From Arctopsyche grandis (lineage: Eukaryota > Arthropoda > Insecta > Trichoptera > Hydropsychidae), in assembly GCF_051622035.1 (NCBI RefSeq), contig NC_135355.1, positions 24,779,986-24,843,985 of the forward strand: a stretch of 64,000 nt of DNA, in the 5' to 3' direction. A model generated the notes under the pieces. That model searched no databases. It was not told the origin of the DNA and saw nothing but the letters and a program-made list of their open reading frames with translations. Below, piece after piece: positions 44,765 through 58,274 of this stretch. The first letter of the stretch is position 1; each line of letters starts with the position of its first letter. The position numbers and the translations under genes were made by a program.

Positions 44765-46035
44765 CAGGGCCGACGAGAGGGGGGGGGGAGGGTATGCAAA
44801 TAGCCCGGGCCCGGTTTTTGAAGGGGGTTCGGGGCCCCCGCAAATAATATGTACATTTTTAGCAAAAGTATAAAAGCATCATTTGGCCTTTATACTCTTA
44901 GGGTTTTTTTGGATACTAAGCCAAATGATATAACTGTTTTTACCTACTTATGGCATAATCAAATCTAGGGAAAGATCTGTTCTGGTGTTCAGAATGGTCA
45001 GTTCCCTCGTCACAATATCCAGAACATATTAGTAAAATAACCCTTGGCAGATTCAAGCAGGTAACAAGCGGACAGTTAAAAATACGAGATTAGTGCATTT
45101 TTACATCGATAATAAAGATAAAATCTTACACATTTATCTATTTGCAAATTTGCTATGAAATTTTTAACTTAAAATTGTAAATGTGATGCACGTGCTATTC
45201 CTAGAAATATACTAATAAATGATTGATTTTAATCGTTAAAAGTATCCGTTTGTCTTTCGACTTTAGGAAAATGGGTCTACGTGACTTGACAGAATGTTAA
45301 ATTACAGAAAACGCAAATATCGGAAGGCAAAGATCGAAAATCGAAAGATCTTAAGTCGAAAGATCAAAAAAAAAAATGGTGCATGGTAAACGGTACATAC
45401 TCACTTAATTTGCGCGAGCAGGATACAACAGGAACAAGAGGAACAGGCTTTTCCTCCCGTATTCTGCGCGCGCACATTAATACGGGAGGAAAAGCATGTT
45501 CCTCTTGTTCCTGTTGTATCCTGCTCGCGCAAATTAAGTGAGTATGTACCGCTTACCATGCACCATTTTTTTTTGATCTTTCGACTTAAGATCTTTCGAT
45601 TTTCGATCTTTGCATTATGATATTTGCGTTTTCTGTAATTTAACATTCTGTAAAATCACGGTGACCGCTTTCGACTTCAGGAAAATACATATGTACGTTA
45701 TTCAAACATGTTAAAATTTTGCTCTATAATTGCGAACGGTAGACTGGATTTAGAATATTTCAAATCAAAGTTAGTTTTTAAATTAATAATATTTTATATG
45801 TTGTTATAGTTTATTGTTGTATTTAATTAATTTCATTTATTTCACTGTATTGTATTTATGTATATAAATTAATATGAAATATATTTTTATTAATTAGCAA
45901 CGATATTAATTGATATACAACATCACTTTTTTTTTAGATATTTTGAAATTTTTTTCTTACTAAAATGGGTCAAGCGGGGGGGGGGGCGAATTTTAAAATT
46001 TGTACCGGGGCCCGGATTTTTTCACTACGTCCCTG
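44765..46035. mobile_element. hAT-like element with a nested foldback MITE
   Basis: Ends CAGGGCCGACGAGAGG and TCACTACGTCCCTG, with TGTATACA on each side (44757-44764 and 46036-46043). Runs of G and GGGCCCGG blocks lie near both ends. The foldback at 45273-45668 is inserted in the middle. No transposase frame is visible. The target duplication lies in TATG microsatellite DNA, which weakens it. Confidence 0.6.
45273..45668. repeat. Foldback MITE, TCGAAAGATC family, best-preserved copy
   Basis: Ends GGGTCTACGTGAC and ATCACGGTGACCGC. Each arm holds an ATTACAGAAAACGCAAATAT block, GATCGAAAATCGAAAGATC and AAGTCGAAAGATC. The core is a palindrome about 150 bp long running from GCGCGAGCAGGATACAACAG through CCTCCCGTATTCTGCGCGCG to the complement. 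It is flanked on both sides by TTTCGACTTYAGGAAAAT (45255-45272 and 45669-45686). A transcript would fold into a hairpin with an arm of nearly 200 bp. Confidence 0.85.
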
Positions 46036-46043
46036 TGTATACA

Positions 46044-47869
46044 TACATATGTACGTTCTTGGATGAATATAAATTATAATAGAATCGAAGTTTAGGCCCA
46101 CATTGATACAAAAACAAAGTGTAAATAAAATTTAATTGCTTTTTGCAACGTTTTTTAAAAAAAATATAGATGTCCAAACATTAGATTAAAGGAAAAATAT
46201 AACCGGTTTATGGCTATAGAAGAAATTAATTTAAATTTTATTTGTTGCAGTCTTATATTTCGACTGAGCGATTTCGGCACGACCGTATTTCGACAGAAGT
46301 TGAGAGTAAACTGTATTAAAATTCGAACATATGTACGTACATTAATCAATTCATCTTTTTCGATTTTTTGAAATACGACTAAAATTAGAAAGGTAGTGTA
46401 TAAGTTTTGAATAAAAGCTTTATTTAAAAAAAAAAGAATTCATGGTTGATTATTTTCTTTATTTTTACTTATCTTTATTTGAAAGTTATCTTTTTATTGC
46501 TAATCAAATTATTCTTAAATGATTAATCAGTGTTACGGTCAATCTTAAAAATTGTTGTATTAATACTTTTGGTACGATTGAATCAACATTGAATTTATTA
46601 CGATACGATACGAAATAATCTAATTAAATGTTGAAATATTCATCATTTTAATTAATTGAGGAATGATATTAAAATTTAACGCGCAGAGTGTGTAATTTAT
46701 GATTATTAAATTGTAGATTTTGCCGATAAAGCGTTATTTTATCCAAGGGCGCAGAGGGATACTATAATACGGGTCCGTGGGCAATTTTAGACCTTGGACC
46801 TCATTTTCGCTCCAATAGTGTTGGACAAGGAAAATACCGGAACGAGTTCCATGCGTGAAATTTAATTGAATTTAACATTTTATGAACGATTTGCAACAAA
46901 ATTATAAAAAAAAATAGATTTAGATAGTCGGAAAACTGAGTTTATGGTATTAATTTGATTATTAAAAAAATAGAGAGAAAGATAACTTAAAATTTTTCCT
47001 ATTATTTCTATTATGTAGCAACTTTTATGTCGTTTTAAAAATAAATCTAATTCCTGATAAACTATGTATAAATAATTTAGATTATTACACTTATCTCATG
47101 TGAAGATTAAATACTAAGCATGCACTTATTTATCTAAAACACCTTTGACAGTTAGTTGTAAGTACAGTTCATTATTTTAGATAACTGGATGTATGGCCTC
47201 GTATTTTGACTTCACAAATATTTTTCCAAACAAATATTTTTCTTTTCCCGGGTAAATTTCCGATATTTAAAGTCAAATCAACGAGGAAAAATAATTATAA
47301 AATTTTAGGTCAATCGCGGTTTACAAAAGAGACATTCTCTTACGCGTCAATGGACCGGAAAACCCTTGTTAACGACCGAAATCTATTTTTATTGCACCAA
47401 CGCGATTAACTTCACATTAGATGGGTTACCTGATTTTATCCGTTAGATTATTGTATACAGTCGTTAGTTGGAATTATACCTACATTATATAACACCAATT
47501 ATACTGTCTGAAATGCTCGTGACGAATTTTACAGCAGTTTTTTTTTTTTTTCTAATCATGGTAATGGAGGATATTAGATGTGGATGCAGTCAACCGGTTG
47601 ACTTCTTGGTCAGGATTTTCCAGTTTCATTGATTGCGTACGAAGAGATGACTCTCATTAATGAATTCATGTGATATCAGCGAAACGTTGAATTTGTTGGT
47701 GTCGTTTGTCCACTTCAGGGTGAATTTTCCTTTCATATGTACATACATATGTAGGTGTGGTATCGAAGTGTAATTAAATTCTAGTTCAACTACTTATATC
47801 ATCAGAATATCGATAAATTGCCGATAGCATTATACATAACTTATTTTTGTTATTTTTTATTTTAATATA
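46044..47869. other. AT-rich intergenic DNA
   Basis: No gene recognised. A short GGGTCCGTGGGCAATTTTAG patch at 46772 may be the end of an old DNA transposon. Confidence 0.35.
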
Positions 47870-49610
<1,741 letters not shown>

Positions 49611-49679
49611 TAAAATTAATATTAATGGTCCCTTTATATTATTCAGCACTGCACAACACTGCATGGAAAAGACCACTTC

Positions 49680-49975
49680 TATTAATATTATACAGCACCG
49701 CCCGTTTTTGGCACGTTCATACTTGTTTTAGACGAGTGCCAGGCTAAATCGGTCTACATATGCGCGACGATACGGCGCAATATAGCTTGCAATGTATCGT
49801 CGAAACAATATTACGTTTCCGAAAATATTCATATGCACAATGCAACATTTTCGTTAGTGCAGGTGCACTTGCCACTAGTGAATATTTCCACAGTGGCCAA
49901 AGAAAACCGGTTCTGCTTGATACCTTTCGGTGACATGTCATACTGTATGATATGAATCGATTGTGTCGGTCACTG
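49680..49975. repeat. Diverged interspersed repeat, copy 2
   Basis: Reverse complement matches 39394-39690 with the same order of blocks, including a small internal hairpin (CGACGATACGGCGCAA.. and its complement near 49765-49800). No preserved frame. Confidence 0.6.
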
Positions 49976-51059
49976 CTATTTCAGATACGTCACTAACACG
50001 TTACAGAACATATGAATGTGTCCATATATGTATATTGCTTGAGCTGTACTGATATAAACAAACCTTAAAGCTATAAATGAATAGTTTAAAAAAAACTTGA
50101 ATTTACATATGTATGTATGTATATATTCGTTCCGTATTTTGATTTGATCGAAGTGCTTATTTAATCTATTTATGAAATATTTTAAAGACCATGAAAAGTC
50201 GAAATATTTTTCAACGGATTTGAACATTCCATTTTCGAATAAATTAAAAATAAAATATTAAAATATTCAATTGAAATTTTAATATGTACCACGCCCATGT
50301 GTATTTGTATGTGGTGTGTGCGTTGTTTTGAATAAGCGTTTTTTTTTCACGCAATATATTTGATTTACTATTTATACATATTACACATATTTATGTATGT
50401 ATATACATACATTACATGTCTAAGGATCGCCTTAAATTCGTTAGTAAATTGTTTGCAATAACTACATACATATTTTTGCGCAATTTATCCAACGCCGATT
50501 ATGTCTTACAAGTGTTTGACATTTAAACGTCGCACACAATATCTAAAGAAGATTTACAAAGTACTCTTAAATTGACATTAACGTGGATTATTAATAGCTT
50601 ATGAATTTAAAAATATACATTGTATATTTTTTGGTAGGTAGTTTTTCTACGTTTGTAAAACACGATTTCGTTACATGTACATAAAGCTGATCATGGCTAT
50701 TGTCGTTGTGACGCAAGTAAATAAAATTTATAATATAAAATTTGTATTAAAAAAGAAATAAAAACTGAGATTAAGCAAATCTTGGAATGCGGTCTTAAAT
50801 GTGTGAGTCACGCTATTGTTAAATTGCCAATTTTTTTTGTTTTGCAAAATATTACATATATGTATGTATTATGTGTACATTTGGGATATAAGCAATATTG
50901 TTTTTAAAATAAAATTGTTATGAGAGTATAAAATACAAAGTTTCATCTATTGATACTTGGTATATAAACATATGTACATATGTAGGTAAAGTAAAAAGAT
51001 CATCAGCGAAATATTGTACCTACACTGATTTTGTCTCATGATTGGTACTATTAAAAAAA
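49976..51059. other. AT-rich intergenic DNA
   Basis: Only ACATATGTATGTATG-like tracts. No gene or repeat boundary recognised. Confidence 0.4.
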
Positions 51060-51900
51060 ATTCGATATTGAACCGTACAGACAGATTATGAAATACTAGT
51101 AACTATGACAGCGATACAAATTGAGCGCAAATGTATGGAAACTTGCACAAGACAAAAGTTATATTTCCGGTTGTCGGATTTTGTTCAAATTTTTTTCAAT
51201 ACTTAAAATCACTATCAGTATTATACACATACAATATCAAGAAAATAAAAATATTTTAAAAGGTCAAAATAAAATAATGAAATATTGTTTTAAAAACAAA
51301 TACTACTTCCGGTTTACGAATTCTGACCGAAACCTTAGCAGCTCTAAGTTAGTACATAAAGAGTACAAATATAAATTTTCAGCTTGTTACGTTCAGGGGT
51401 GTGGACAGAGTAGTAGTAGTAGTAGTAGAAAAAATCCCACTTCCGGTTTATAAAATTTAATGATTTTTTTTGTATTTTCTTCACATTGATACAAAAATTA
51501 TATTCGTGACAAGCACACATGTTAAAGAGGTCGAAAAAAATAGTGGAAGAAAAATTGGACAAGAGTAAACTGCCTTTTCTGGTTGAGGGATGCTTACCAA
51601 ATTTTTTACATAACTTGGTATTATGCTTAAACTTCTAGATATGAAATTTCAGTTGAATAAACCAAACGGTTTCTGAGAAAAATATAAAAAAACTCGATTC
51701 TCTAGAGTAAAAGTACTACTTCCGGTTTAGATAAAAATATTTAAAAAATTGAAGGTTAAAAAAACTGTCATTAAAATACACATTTTAATGACAGTTTTTG
51801 ATGCCCGCACTTAGTTAAAATAACAGTTAAACTAACTGTTTTTAAGGTAATTTATATTAGATACTTTCAAGAAAAGTTTATAAAATAAATAAAACTGTTA
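51060..51900 (+). repeat. ACTTCCGG repeat, long copy
   Basis: ACTTCCGGTT-type boxes at about 51163, 51306, 51440 and 51718, with a degenerate one at 51577, spaced 130-150 nt. Between them are AAAATCACTATCAGTATTAT, TTAGCAGCTCTAAGTTAGTA and ATTTCAGTTGAATAAACC blocks. A TAG trinucleotide run lies at 51410-51429. The order of blocks is the same as in 62090-62960. Confidence 0.7.
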
Positions 51901-52618
51901 AAATAATTGTATTACCTTTGGAAGATGACTAATTTTTAAATATTTTTACATATTGTGTTTCTCAAAAATTTTATACCTGTTTATAATTTTGTAATGCAAA
52001 TTTAATGGGGAATTTAGCTCCAAAGCTTCCCCCTCAGATACTTTTATAAACCTTGTATATATTTTAAAGATTATAAATATATACACTGGAATTTTAATTT
52101 TTGTTCGTTTAGTCATTACACATTTTGATTATAACGTGATATGACACTGTTCACATTAAATCAAACGTTTTCACACTTTCGTGAATATGCGCGTTTTCAC
52201 GTTTTATATTTTTTGCATAACTAAGAACATATTCTGAATTCACGCCAATCACGTCATCACATATTTGAAAATCGTTCGTCAAGAGAGCGATTAATAGAAA
52301 ATTGTTTGAGTGTAATTATTACCATTTAATATGCACTAAGTATTCAATAAACTCCTATTATTGAAAATATAGATATTTCAAATGTAAATATTCAAAAAAA
52401 TTACATGCATTAAATATTTCAAGGCTAATACATACATACAAATGTACATTTGAAAATAACATAGTAATTATGATTTCTATTATTTTATAATAAATAGCGT
52501 GCCACAGCCTAAAACAGTTTTAACGAAGAAAATTTTACCAATAATAATTAAATTTTAGCTGTTAAAGAATCGACTTAAAAATGTCTCACTTTTCCTAAAT
52601 ATGTCTTATATTTGTAGA
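51901..52618. other. AT-rich intergenic DNA
   Basis: No gene recognised. Confidence 0.4.
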
Positions 52619-52619
52619 T

Positions 52620-52865
52620 ATGTATTTTACAAAACTTGAAATATTATTTTTCATTTGTTTAATCACAACTTATTTACATGACAATGAATCTGTATTCCCC
52701 AGTAAAATTATATTTTCAGTAGTAGAAGTATGTATACTTTCGTCAACTCAGTCGGTGAAAGCATATCATACAAATCAGGACATTGAAAACATGCTATCAA
52801 CATGGATGCTAGATTATGATCTAGCATCTATTGGAAGAAAGGACTTAGGCCTGTCTTATTTATGA
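52620..52865 (+). CDS. Hypothetical 81-codon ORF with signal-peptide-like start
   Basis: An ATG lies two bases after a good splice acceptor (TATATTTGTAG). The first 20 residues are hydrophobic (KLEILFFICLITTYL), like a signal peptide. The rest is mixed and ends IGRKDLGLSYL, with a GRK that could be a peptide amidation/cleavage site. The base composition of its second half is less AT-rich than the flanks. A 24-bp palindrome lies inside (52805-52828). No homologue is recalled, and ORFs of this size arise by chance in AT-rich DNA. Confidence 0.15.
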   Translation: MYFTKLEILFFICLITTYLHDNESVFPSKIIFSVVEVCILSSTQSVKAYHTNQDIENMLSTWMLDYDLASIGRKDLGLSYL

Positions 52866-52965
52866 AAAATAGGACAATCCATTCAGTAATCAACCGGTCC
52901 CCATATGAATCTGTATTTTGAAAAACTGCAAAACTTGTTCTAACATCATCAAATTTGTTGGTCTA

Positions 52966-53065
52966 ATACGAATACTTGATCGAATACTTGGTCGAATACT
53001 TGGTCGAATACTTGGTCGAATACTTGGTCGAATACTTGGTCGAATACTTGGTCGAATACTTGGTC
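52966..53065. repeat. Minisatellite, 12-bp unit
   Basis: About seven copies of TCGAATACTTGG in tandem, nearly exact. Read on the minus strand it gives repeated Ser-Ile-Arg-Pro, but no gene context supports coding. Confidence 0.9.
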
Positions 53066-53990
53066 TAACATCATTAACATTTACTATACACTGAATAAGA
53101 TATCGCAAAACGTTTGTTGGAGGTAAACTAAGAAGACACAACATGAATAGAAGTATCAGAAGTAAATGTAAGGTATTCGGAATATGAATTTACTAAAATG
53201 CAAGTGAAAGTATACTTTCACTGCTGATATGAAATCACTGTAACATAAATTACAGATTACATACATACACATATACTTTAGGTGAAATATAAAAAATATA
53301 TAAAAAGGTTGGTAAAAGAAGAATCAGAAGTTACTCTAAAGAAGTATTTTACAGACAACCCACTTTGAAAGACAATTAGAAGGTCATTTATACTTCTTAA
53401 ATCAAAATATACATCTCGGCGATTCACGTTGTGGTAAAGCAAATTTTGCAAAAAGTGTAGGCAATTTTGCATTGTTGAAATCAATTTCGACAAAGTTTCA
53501 AATTTAAGAAACGGAGAACGTCTTCAAATTTAAAAAAATATTCCATAATTATATTAGGTCTGAGATTTTTTCTTAAATTAAAAACTTGCACCAGCGTTCG
53601 AGCATCGTGGAGTGCAACAGTTGAGTTGGAACTTAAAAGTGACTTGTTCCGCACGTTGAACAAAGAGGTTCCAGATGCCACTGCGTTGGTAGAAAGTGTT
53701 AATGCAGGCAGTCAGAACTGGTGGTTATGCAATGAGATCACATCTGATTGACTAGTTAGTAGCTGAGTCATACCACAATTTCCAAGAATCCATGGGATAT
53801 TGCGCAATATTACCGGTACCAGGTACCTTTGCCCTGTGGCACAAACATACTGGTGAGATTCTTTCATGACACTTGATTTGTTGAATCAATTGATTCATTT
53901 GACATTTGACTCGATGAAAATTAACGTCGTATGACCTGTGCATTACACTGATACACGATATTTTAAAAAGTAACATAAAGGACCGGTACA
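53066..53990. other. Intergenic DNA
   Basis: Composition is slightly less AT-rich at 53560-53860, but no frame is recognisable as a known protein. Confidence 0.3.
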
Positions 53991-54907
53991 TTAACACCTT
54001 ACCGCCCGCTTTGACGCGTGGATTGTTTTCACCCATGTCCGGAAATGTGCGCGACTATTTTCACCAGAATCCGGGCCGATTTCAGTTTCAATAGAAAAAA
54101 AGCCTTTTTTGTGCATTCGATTACTTCTAGAAAAATAATCGTATTGTAGTGATATTTTGAAACAGTGTTCATTATATCACTCTGCAAACATCTAAAAATT
54201 AAAACCAGGGATTTTAAACTGGAGTACGCGAATTAATGTTAAAAAATAATAAATTACGTAAATGTCATCCGAATAGCATTTGAATATAAAAATAGCATAA
54301 AACTGAATTTTGTAGTAGTGGACAGTAATAGACAGACCATGGTAAATCAAAAATCCAAAAATATGAAGAATAAAATCATTTTTCACACATTTGAAAATGA
54401 GACAATTTGTGATAACTTCGGAATAATAATTGCTTAGGATAATGTTTAAATAGGATATTTGGGTTTAATTTAAATTAACTGTAAAGTATAAGTATATTTT
54501 TTTAGTATCCAAAATCAACTAGTGAATCCTTGAGAACAGTATCATCTGTGTTTTAAATTTTTTAAAGATCCAGTGTTTCTTTAACTTACATTTTTGTAAA
54601 GCGATATTTTGCTTTTAAAAAAGGCAACTATTTTTAAGAGGTCATAAAATTTATTTTCCAAGAATTATTCTCAAACTGTATTTTTTATGTAAATACATTA
54701 ACAATTTTGATTCGGTGATTCTTTAACTTTTTTATTTAAAAAATACTATTTAGCCATTAATAATTACGAGACGACATTTTATTTTTTTTTGTAAATTGCG
54801 AAAGTTCAAGACCAAGATGTCAAAATAATAATGTTAAGCTCGGTGTTTCTTAAAGATTAAGTATTAATCTTGAAAAAGTATGGTTAGTGTTAGACAACAC
54901 CAGCATC

Positions 54908-54992
54908 CACCATACCCCAGAAGTGATACCAGCATACCCCAGAAGTGATACCAGCATACCCCAGAAGTGATACCAGCATACCCCAGAAGTGA
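54908..54992. repeat. Minisatellite, 22-bp unit
   Basis: Four tandem copies of ATACCCCAGAAGTGATACCAGC, nearly identical, with no intervening unique sequence. Confidence 0.9.
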
Positions 54993-55136
54993 GTGAGCTG
55001 GTTGAACGTACAAACCATATTTTTAATTACTTACATTCATACTCACCAATGATGAATCCCACTGAAGAAGTTGCAATATTTAAAATATGATTAAATATTG
55101 ATTAGGGTAACCAGCCTTTTTTTATACAAAAAATAT

Positions 55137-55520
55137 TGTTACGTACACTCGGATTAGGCCGATTAAGTGCAATCGGATTAGACCGAGTAGCATCCCAGAG
55201 ACTGTGTGACCGTTATAATTGGTTTCGAGGATTATCTCCCCCGAATGCAGGAGTAGCGGTAACTCGGGGTCGCATTCCGGTAGAGTTCTCAGAACCCACA
55301 GCGGTAGCGTGGGACATCTAGTACGTGACCATAACAATAGGCAATCAAATCGGACGTTGAAGATGCCCTGAGAGACCTATCCGTTACAAGGCGGTACTTA
55401 GGCGATATCAAGACATTCTGGACGGAGCACTGCCAGTGCGTGTATCTCCTTAATCACCAATAAATGCTGTGAAACGACTTTGGCCTTTTACTTGGATCCT
55501 CCACCCACCCCTACGCAACA
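55137..55520 (+). mobile_element. Solo LTR of a retrovirus-like (Gypsy/BEL-type) retrotransposon
   Basis: It begins TGTTACGTAC, ends CTACGCAACA, and is flanked by ATAT on both sides (55133-55136 and 55521-55524). An AATAAA near 55461 sits where the R region would end. It is more GC-rich than its host element. No internal region is present, so it arose by LTR-LTR recombination. It interrupts one of the TAACCAGCC units. Confidence 0.75.
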
Positions 55521-55599
55521 ATATTTTCAAGTTGTAAATAAAATCTAAAAATATTCTCATTGTTTTTATGCTATGGCCTATGAATGATGACAAAATTTA

Positions 55600-57130
55600 A
55601 AAAAAAAATATTTTTTGGACTAAGGTAACCATCCTTTTTATACATTTTTTTTAAGCGAGAAAACATCTACAAATATTCCCATCTTCTTTATGATTAAAAT
55701 TTAAAATACTATAAATTTTGATTAGGGTAACCAGGCTTTTTTATACAGCAAAATATTTGTAGTGAGATTAAAATCGAAAAATATTCCCATCGTCCCTATG
55801 CAAAATTTAAAATAAAATAGATTTTTTGACTAGGGCAACCAACCTTGTTATACAACAACCTTGTTATACAACAAAGTCAGAAAACATCTCAAAATATTCC
55901 CATCAACTTTATGATTAAAATTTAATATACTATTAATTTTATTAGGGTAACCAGCCTTTTTTATACAACGAATTTTTTTAATTGACAAAATAATCTAATT
56001 TATTTTGAAAATCTATTTTATTTTAAATTTTGTATAAGAACGGTGGGAATATTTAAATATTTTTTTTGTTGTATAAAAAAGGCTGGTTACTGTAGTCAAA
56101 AAATTAAAGTATTTTATTTTTTATTTTAAATTTTGGAATAATTGAAAGCATTTAAACAATGGAAATATTTTTGGATTTTTTCTCGCTTAAAGTTAAACAT
56201 ACATACATTATTAACTGTATCTTGATTTAATCTAATTTTATTTTAAAATTATTAAATATTGAAATTTTTTAAAAAATATTTTTTTACAACGATATACAAA
56301 TTTTAAAATTTAAATTAAGTTTATTTATTTTTTAAATTAAAATAATAATAAATTGTCATTAAACATTACTTACATATTATATTGATTGTTTTTTCACATT
56401 AAAAATTGTTTTATGAAAAGATTGGTAAGCTCTGTCTCAAAAATAATATTTTAAGCTTGCAATATTTATAGCATTAAGACTTTTAATTTTATTTCCAACT
56501 CGAAAAAAAATTTTGTATAAAAAGCCTGGTTACCCTAATCAAAAGATTATCATATTTTTAATTTTGCAATAATTTATATCACAGAGATGATGGTAATATT
56601 TTTAGATGTTTTCTAGCTTTAAAAAAAATGTAATATAAAAAGTTTGGTTACCCTTCTCGAAGAAACTATTTTATTTTAAATTTTGTCATCATTTATAGTA
56701 TAAAAACTGTAGGAATATTTTAAAAATTTATTTTCAACTTTTTTGAATTAAAAAAGGCTGGTTACCCTAGTCAAAATATTATTATATTTAAAATTTTGCA
56801 ATCATTTATAGCCCAAAAATGATTTAAATAATTTTTCTTTTTTTTCTGACTCCATCTGATTTTGTTGTATAAAAAAAGTTTAGTCACCCCAGTCCAAAAA
56901 ATTATTTTATTTTAATTTTTACAATTATTTATAGCTAAAAGACGATGCTATATTTTTAGATTTTTTTTCCCACTTCAAAAATTTTTTTCTATAAAAAAAG
57001 GATGGTTACCCTGGTACAAAAAATTATTGCATTTTAAATTTTGCAATTAATTATATCGTTAAGATGATGAGAATATTTTAAATTTTTTTTCTCAATTCAA
57101 AAATTTTATTATATAAAAAAAGTAAATCAA
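55600..57130. repeat. Inverted array of TAGGGTAACCAGCC units
   Basis: From 55100 to about 55990 units read TTAGGGTAACCAGCCTTTTT, then AAAATATTCCCATC and TTATGATTAAAATTTAAAAT. From about 56020 to 57130 the same unit appears reversed (AAAAGGCTGGTTACCCTA) at least six times, at 60-160 nt spacing. The two blocks face each other, giving a very long imperfect palindrome. Confidence 0.7.
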
Positions 57131-57285
57131 GATTTTCAGATGACCTTTAACCGATGATGAGATCATCTCAGCGTTAAAATAAATACATATAGATATACAT
57201 ACACACATATAGATATGTATGCATACATATATGTATTGGAATTTGCTTTTGTGTGCGTGTATGTACACAAAGCGCAAGCTAATTT

Positions 57286-57407
57286 TATTCACGTATATAC
57301 GCGTGACCGGACGTTTACGAAAAGTTTTTATTCACGCATATACGCGTGAGCGGACTTTTACTCAAAGTTTTTATTCACGCATATACGCGTGAGCGGACCG
57401 TAAAGTG
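57286..57407. repeat. Triple 43-bp palindromic repeat at the piggyBac-like right end
   Basis: Three tandem units, each with TTCACGCATATACGCGTGA (first unit TTCACGTATATACGCGTGA) followed by a CGGAC..TTTAC block. The last unit runs into the terminal repeat, which itself resembles the unit. It looks like a subterminal transposase-binding array. Confidence 0.7.
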
Positions 57408-57527
57408 TTAAGGTAGGTAATCAAGAGATTAAAATATATCGTCTGTCTGTGCACACTGTCGAACTAATGATGGAAAAACCTCACGTTATCTCACAAGCCA
57501 AATTGAAATTCATCTACTATATAAAAC

Positions 57528-58197
57528 ACTAGCTGAATTACCCGGCTTCGCTCAGTATTTATAATATAAACCGCTTAAACATGACTAAGCTAATAGTAAA
57601 CATTTAATTAAAAAAAAAAATTAAAAAAATAAATAAAAAAATTTGAAAAAAAAATCAAAAAATAAATAAAAAAAATTCGAATTTTTTTTTTGCCTTCTAG
57701 GGCTTCGCCCTCGGCGCCCCCCTTAGCCTTTGCCTTCTAGGGCTTCGCCCCTCCACGCCCCCATGAGCAATTGCCGTTTAGGGCTTCGCCCCCCTTAGCT
57801 GATGCCTTTTAGGGCTTCGCCCCTCCGCGCCCCCATGATTAAATGCCGTCTAAGGCTTCGCCCCCATGATCAGTTGCCTTTTAGGGCTGCGCCCCTCCGC
57901 GCCCCCATGATTAAATGCCGTCTAGGGCTTCGCCCCCATGATCAGTTGCCTTTTAGGGCTTCGCCCCTCCGCGTTCCCATGATTAATTGCCGTCTAGGGC
58001 TTCGCCCCCCTTAGATAATGCCTTTTAGGGCTTCGCCCCTCCGCGCCCCCATGATTAAATGCCGTTTAGGGCTTCGCCCCCATGATCAGTTGCCGTTTAG
58101 GGCTTCGCCTCATAAGGCTGCGCCCCATAAGGCAGCGCCCCATAAGGCTGCGCCCCATAAGGCTGCGCCCCCTTTCAACGAAAAAAGACATAAGATT

Positions 58198-58274
<77 letters not shown>

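Larger units (their letters stand above)
53995..57407. mobile_element. piggyBac-like non-autonomous element, 3.4 kb
   Basis: Both outer flanks are TTAA (53991-53994 and 57408-57411), the piggyBac target. Ends CACCTTACCGCCCGCT and, reversed, CACTTTACGGTCCGCT agree at 13 of 16 positions. The interior holds a 22-bp minisatellite (54908-54992), a solo LTR (55137-55520), many diverged copies of a unit with TTAGGGTAACCAGCC in both orientations, and a 43-bp palindromic repeat at the right end. No transposase frame was found. Confidence 0.6.

Noticed and set aside
52836-52865. DLGLS at the end of the small ORF, reminiscent of the DH31 peptide
   Set aside because: Only five residues match, a stop follows two codons later, and the rest of the peptide is missing.
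52890-53144. Minus-strand frame with repeated Ser-Ile-Arg-Pro
   Set aside because: A product of the 12-bp minisatellite; no start, splice or domain evidence.
54908-54992. Regular 22-bp repeats that could suggest a CRISPR array
   Set aside because: Units abut with no unique spacers, only four copies, in eukaryotic DNA beside other minisatellites.
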